The position numbers and the translations under genes were made by a program. The notes below the pieces were generated by a model. The model was not told the origin of the DNA, ran no database searches, and saw only the letters and a program-made list of their open reading frames with translations. Positions 5,647-7,503 of a stretch of 7,503 nucleotides of DNA are shown one piece after another. Origin of the DNA: Thalassolituus sp. (GTDB lineage Bacteria > Pseudomonadota > Gammaproteobacteria > Pseudomonadales > Oceanobacteraceae); assembly GCA_029212275.1 (NCBI GenBank), contig JARGOI010000113.1:1-7503 (forward strand), in the 5' to 3' direction. The stretch's first letter is position 1; each line of letters opens with the position of its first letter.

Positions 5647-6435
5647 ATGGCTTACAAAATACCTACGAGAAGTATCGATGCTGTCCAAAAAAGTTGTTCG
5701 AATATGTGGCTAAATGCTGAACAATTGAGTGACAGAGCAATATCTTGTTTTCAAAAGACTTTGCAAAGCTCCCATCCCCGTTATGTCATCATAGACAACC
5801 TATTCAACGAGGTTAAACTTGATGAAGTACACTGTGCTTTACAACAACCTTATTGCTGGCAAACGCAACGGCATACCTATTCTGCGCTCTATGTAGATCA
5901 GAACGAATGGCAATCAACCAGTGATGACAACCGCTTTGTAAAAAGGGATGTTTGGACAAAAGAGAATAATTCTCGCGACAAAAAAGTTAACCAATCCAAC
6001 GCCAAGCAAGTTATACAAGCCAGAGAGAATGAAGCACAAGAATTCTTAAAATTTTTGCGTTGCGAAGAGTTTATGTTGCAGTTATCACGTATTTTTAACG
6101 TGGTAATTACAGATAAAAACGTCACCGACCCTACAATTAATACCAATTATTTTCGTATGAGCGCGACGGATTTTGTTGAACAACATGCTGACGACTCTCC
6201 CGGAAGAGAAATCTGCATGTTGTTGTATTTAAATAAAGATTGGAATCACAACTCCGGTGGTGAACTCACCTTTATGGGTAAGAATAATAACCCAATAAGT
6301 ATTGCACCTTTATATAATCGCTGTGTGTTGTTTGATCCTTCATCAGAAGGATCTGAGCACTGGGTGAAAAAACTGAACGGCGAACATACCGATCAATATC
6401 GCTATAACGTTACCAGCTGGTATTGGTCCGAATAA
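5647..6435 (+). CDS. 2-oxoglutarate/Fe(II)-dependent oxygenase, prolyl-4-hydroxylase-like
   Basis: The fold and motifs are those of 2OG/Fe(II) dioxygenases (P4Hc type), which couple 2-oxoglutarate decarboxylation to hydroxylation of a protein or small-molecule substrate. Counting from the ATG at 5647 (262 residues), the iron ligands are His180 and Asp182 in EQHADD and His238 in SEHWVKKL. Arg252 in YRYNVTSWYW is the expected 2OG carboxylate ligand. The core strands YFRMSATDFVEQH, ICMLLYLNKDW, GGELTFM and NRCVLFDP are intact. The N-terminal part (PRYVIIDNLFNEVKLDEV) resembles the lead-in of other P4H-like enzymes; a charged, variable segment lies at about residues 95-135. The start is uncertain: TTG 5596, ATG 5647 and ATG 5704 are all in frame and none has a good Shine-Dalgarno. 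I take 5647 because 5596 is only 8 nt past the terminator. The substrate is unknown. It is convergent with the chemoreceptor gene. Confidence 0.82.
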   Translation: MAYKIPTRSIDAVQKSCSNMWLNAEQLSDRAISCFQKTLQSSHPRYVIIDNLFNEVKLDEVHCALQQPYCWQTQRHTYSALYVDQNEWQSTSDDNRFVKRDVWTKENNSRDKKVNQSNAKQVIQARENEAQEFLKFLRCEEFMLQLSRIFNVVITDKNVTDPTINTNYFRMSATDFVEQHADDSPGREICMLLYLNKDWNHNSGGELTFMGKNNNPISIAPLYNRCVLFDPSSEGSEHWVKKLNGEHTDQYRYNVTSWYWSE

Positions 6436-6558
6436 GTACATACTTCATAGCTTAAAAGAAATAAAACAGAATCGATTTTAAATTCGATGACTGATTATTA
6501 ACTCAAAATAAAATGTCAGTATTCGTTCCCTAAATCACCCTTTTAGTTATATAAAAAA

Positions 6559-7503
6559 TTAATTCAACTTAAATACCGAGATGATATCAACCATGTCATC
6601 TGCTAAACCATTGATGGTGGTTGCAGTTGATTGCAGCTTTTGCATGTTCTGGTTGGTTTGTCTTGAATAATCTTTTATTTCTGTTGCTCTGCGGCTTAAT
6701 TCAGATGACGTCATACTTTGTTGTTCTGCTGCGGTCGCGATTTGCACTGTCATATTGCTGACGTGTGCGACTGAATCATCGATTGCTGTTAATGCACCGA
6801 CTACCTCTGATATTTTTTCTACAATCGCATTAATTTGAACTCGGCCATCGCTCATTGACAATTCGGAAGTCGCCGCATTTTTTTGAATCTTTAAAATCAT
6901 TCCTTCAATTTCATTGGTCGAATTTTGCGTATTAGAAGCAAGCGAGCGAACTTCGTCAGCGACCACAGCAAAGCCTCTGCCTTGTTCTCCTGCCCGAGCG
7001 GCTTCAATGGCGGCGTTCAAAGCTAGCAAATTGGTTTGATCTGCAATACTTTTTATTACGCCCAAAATGCTTGAAATACTTTGAATGCTGAGACTCAACT
7101 CTTTCACGCCCCCTTCAGTTTCTTCAAGCGATTCTGACAACTTCTGAATACTACTGGCCGTTTGATCGGTAGTGTTTTTACTGGAATTAACCAGAGTGCT
7201 TGCTTGTTTAGCAGAATTTGCAGCTTCCAATGTGAGGTGAGCAACTTCAGATGCTGATGCGGTCATTTCTTCAATCGCCACAGCAACTTGATCTGTTGCG
7301 TCTTCTTGTAAAGAAACTGCTTGACTCGTTTCCTTGGATAAAGCAGTTAGCTGCACAGCCACTTCAGATTGTTTTTTTGTAGAATTATTAATTTTCTTAA
7401 TGATATTTTGGAATTGCGATGCCATGGTAAGAATAGCGCCATAGATACCAGATACCTTCTGACCATGAGAACTGATAGTAAGGTCGCCATCTGCGATTTT
7501 TTT
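6559..7503 (-). CDS. Methyl-accepting chemotaxis protein, C-terminal part (5' end outside window)
   Basis: This is the cytoplasmic signalling part of a chemoreceptor, which controls the CheA kinase through CheW in polar or patchy membrane arrays. The frame is open to the right edge; the ATG at 7425 is internal, since 26 further codons upstream read as the end of a HAMP domain (IADGDLTISSHGQ...). The fragment is 314 residues. A long coiled coil with alternating Ala/Ser/Glu/Gln heptads leads to the highly conserved hairpin tip from SIADQTNLLALNAAIEAA to RGFAVVADEVRSLA (nt about 6940-7050), then returns through a second helix and ends with DDMVDIISVFKLN. No CheR-tethering pentapeptide of the NWETF kind is visible at the C terminus. 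Transmembrane and ligand-binding domains are outside, so the ligand cannot be inferred. No che genes are nearby. The 123-bp gap to the oxygenase shows no strong terminator. Confidence 0.96.
   Translation of the reverse strand, partial: KKIADGDLTISSHGQKVSGIYGAILTMASQFQNIIKKINNSTKKQSEVAVQLTALSKETSQAVSLQEDATDQVAVAIEEMTASASEVAHLTLEAANSAKQASTLVNSSKNTTDQTASSIQKLSESLEETEGGVKELSLSIQSISSILGVIKSIADQTNLLALNAAIEAARAGEQGRGFAVVADEVRSLASNTQNSTNEIEGMILKIQKNAATSELSMSDGRVQINAIVEKISEVVGALTAIDDSVAHVSNMTVQIATAAEQQSMTSSELSRRATEIKDYSRQTNQNMQKLQSTATTINGLADDMVDIISVFKLN

Noticed and set aside
6463..6485. AT-rich dyad between the oxygenase and the chemoreceptor gene
   Set aside because: The arms are only 4-5 bp and AT-rich with no U-tract, so it is not a credible terminator.
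7423..7425. ATG at 7425 as the true start of the chemotaxis protein
   Set aside because: The frame stays open to the window edge and the upstream codons encode a HAMP domain end, so this Met is internal.

Overview
The window looks like an ordinary chromosomal stretch from a gammaproteobacterium, probably a marine or aquatic lineage of the Alteromonadales/Oceanospirillales type. This rests on three things: an RNase E with a long disordered, Arg/Asn/Ser-rich scaffold; a PrpF that resembles the Shewanella protein closely; and a YdiI/MenI-type thioesterase and Blc-type lipocalin of gammaproteobacterial character. I see no IS element, phage gene, tRNA, rRNA or CRISPR array. The assignment to a lineage is inference from remembered protein similarity.

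Layout, left to right. The 3' two-thirds of rne (RNase E) enters from the left edge and ends at 2111. A strong symmetrical terminator follows (2141-2185) and is suited to stopping transcription from both sides. Facing it on the minus strand is prpF (2-methylaconitate isomerase), and upstream of that, also on the minus strand, a blc-type outer-membrane lipocalin. An 88-bp region of nested inverted repeats lies between these two and reaches into the prpF ribosome-binding site. Divergent from blc, on the plus strand, are a hotdog-fold acyl-CoA thioesterase of the YdiI/MenI type, a single-domain HPF/RaiA-family ribosome-hibernation protein with its own terminator, and a prolyl-4-hydroxylase-like 2-oxoglutarate/Fe(II) oxygenase. 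The right edge holds the C-terminal part of a methyl-accepting chemotaxis protein on the minus strand, which continues beyond the window.

The genes do not form one pathway. Most appear to be single-gene or two-gene units separated by terminators or 120-245-bp AT-rich intergenic gaps. RNase E handles RNA turnover, the HPF-like protein protects ribosomes in stationary phase, PrpF serves the AcnD-type methylcitrate cycle (its usual partners are not here), Blc and the thioesterase concern lipid/acyl metabolism, and the chemoreceptor senses the environment.

I found no convincing new multi-gene system. The most interesting signals are the nested palindromes in front of prpF, the inverted repeat around a -10-like element upstream of blc, the domain pattern of the RNase E scaffold, the acidic C-terminal tail on the HPF-like protein, and the uncharacterised 2OG oxygenase.
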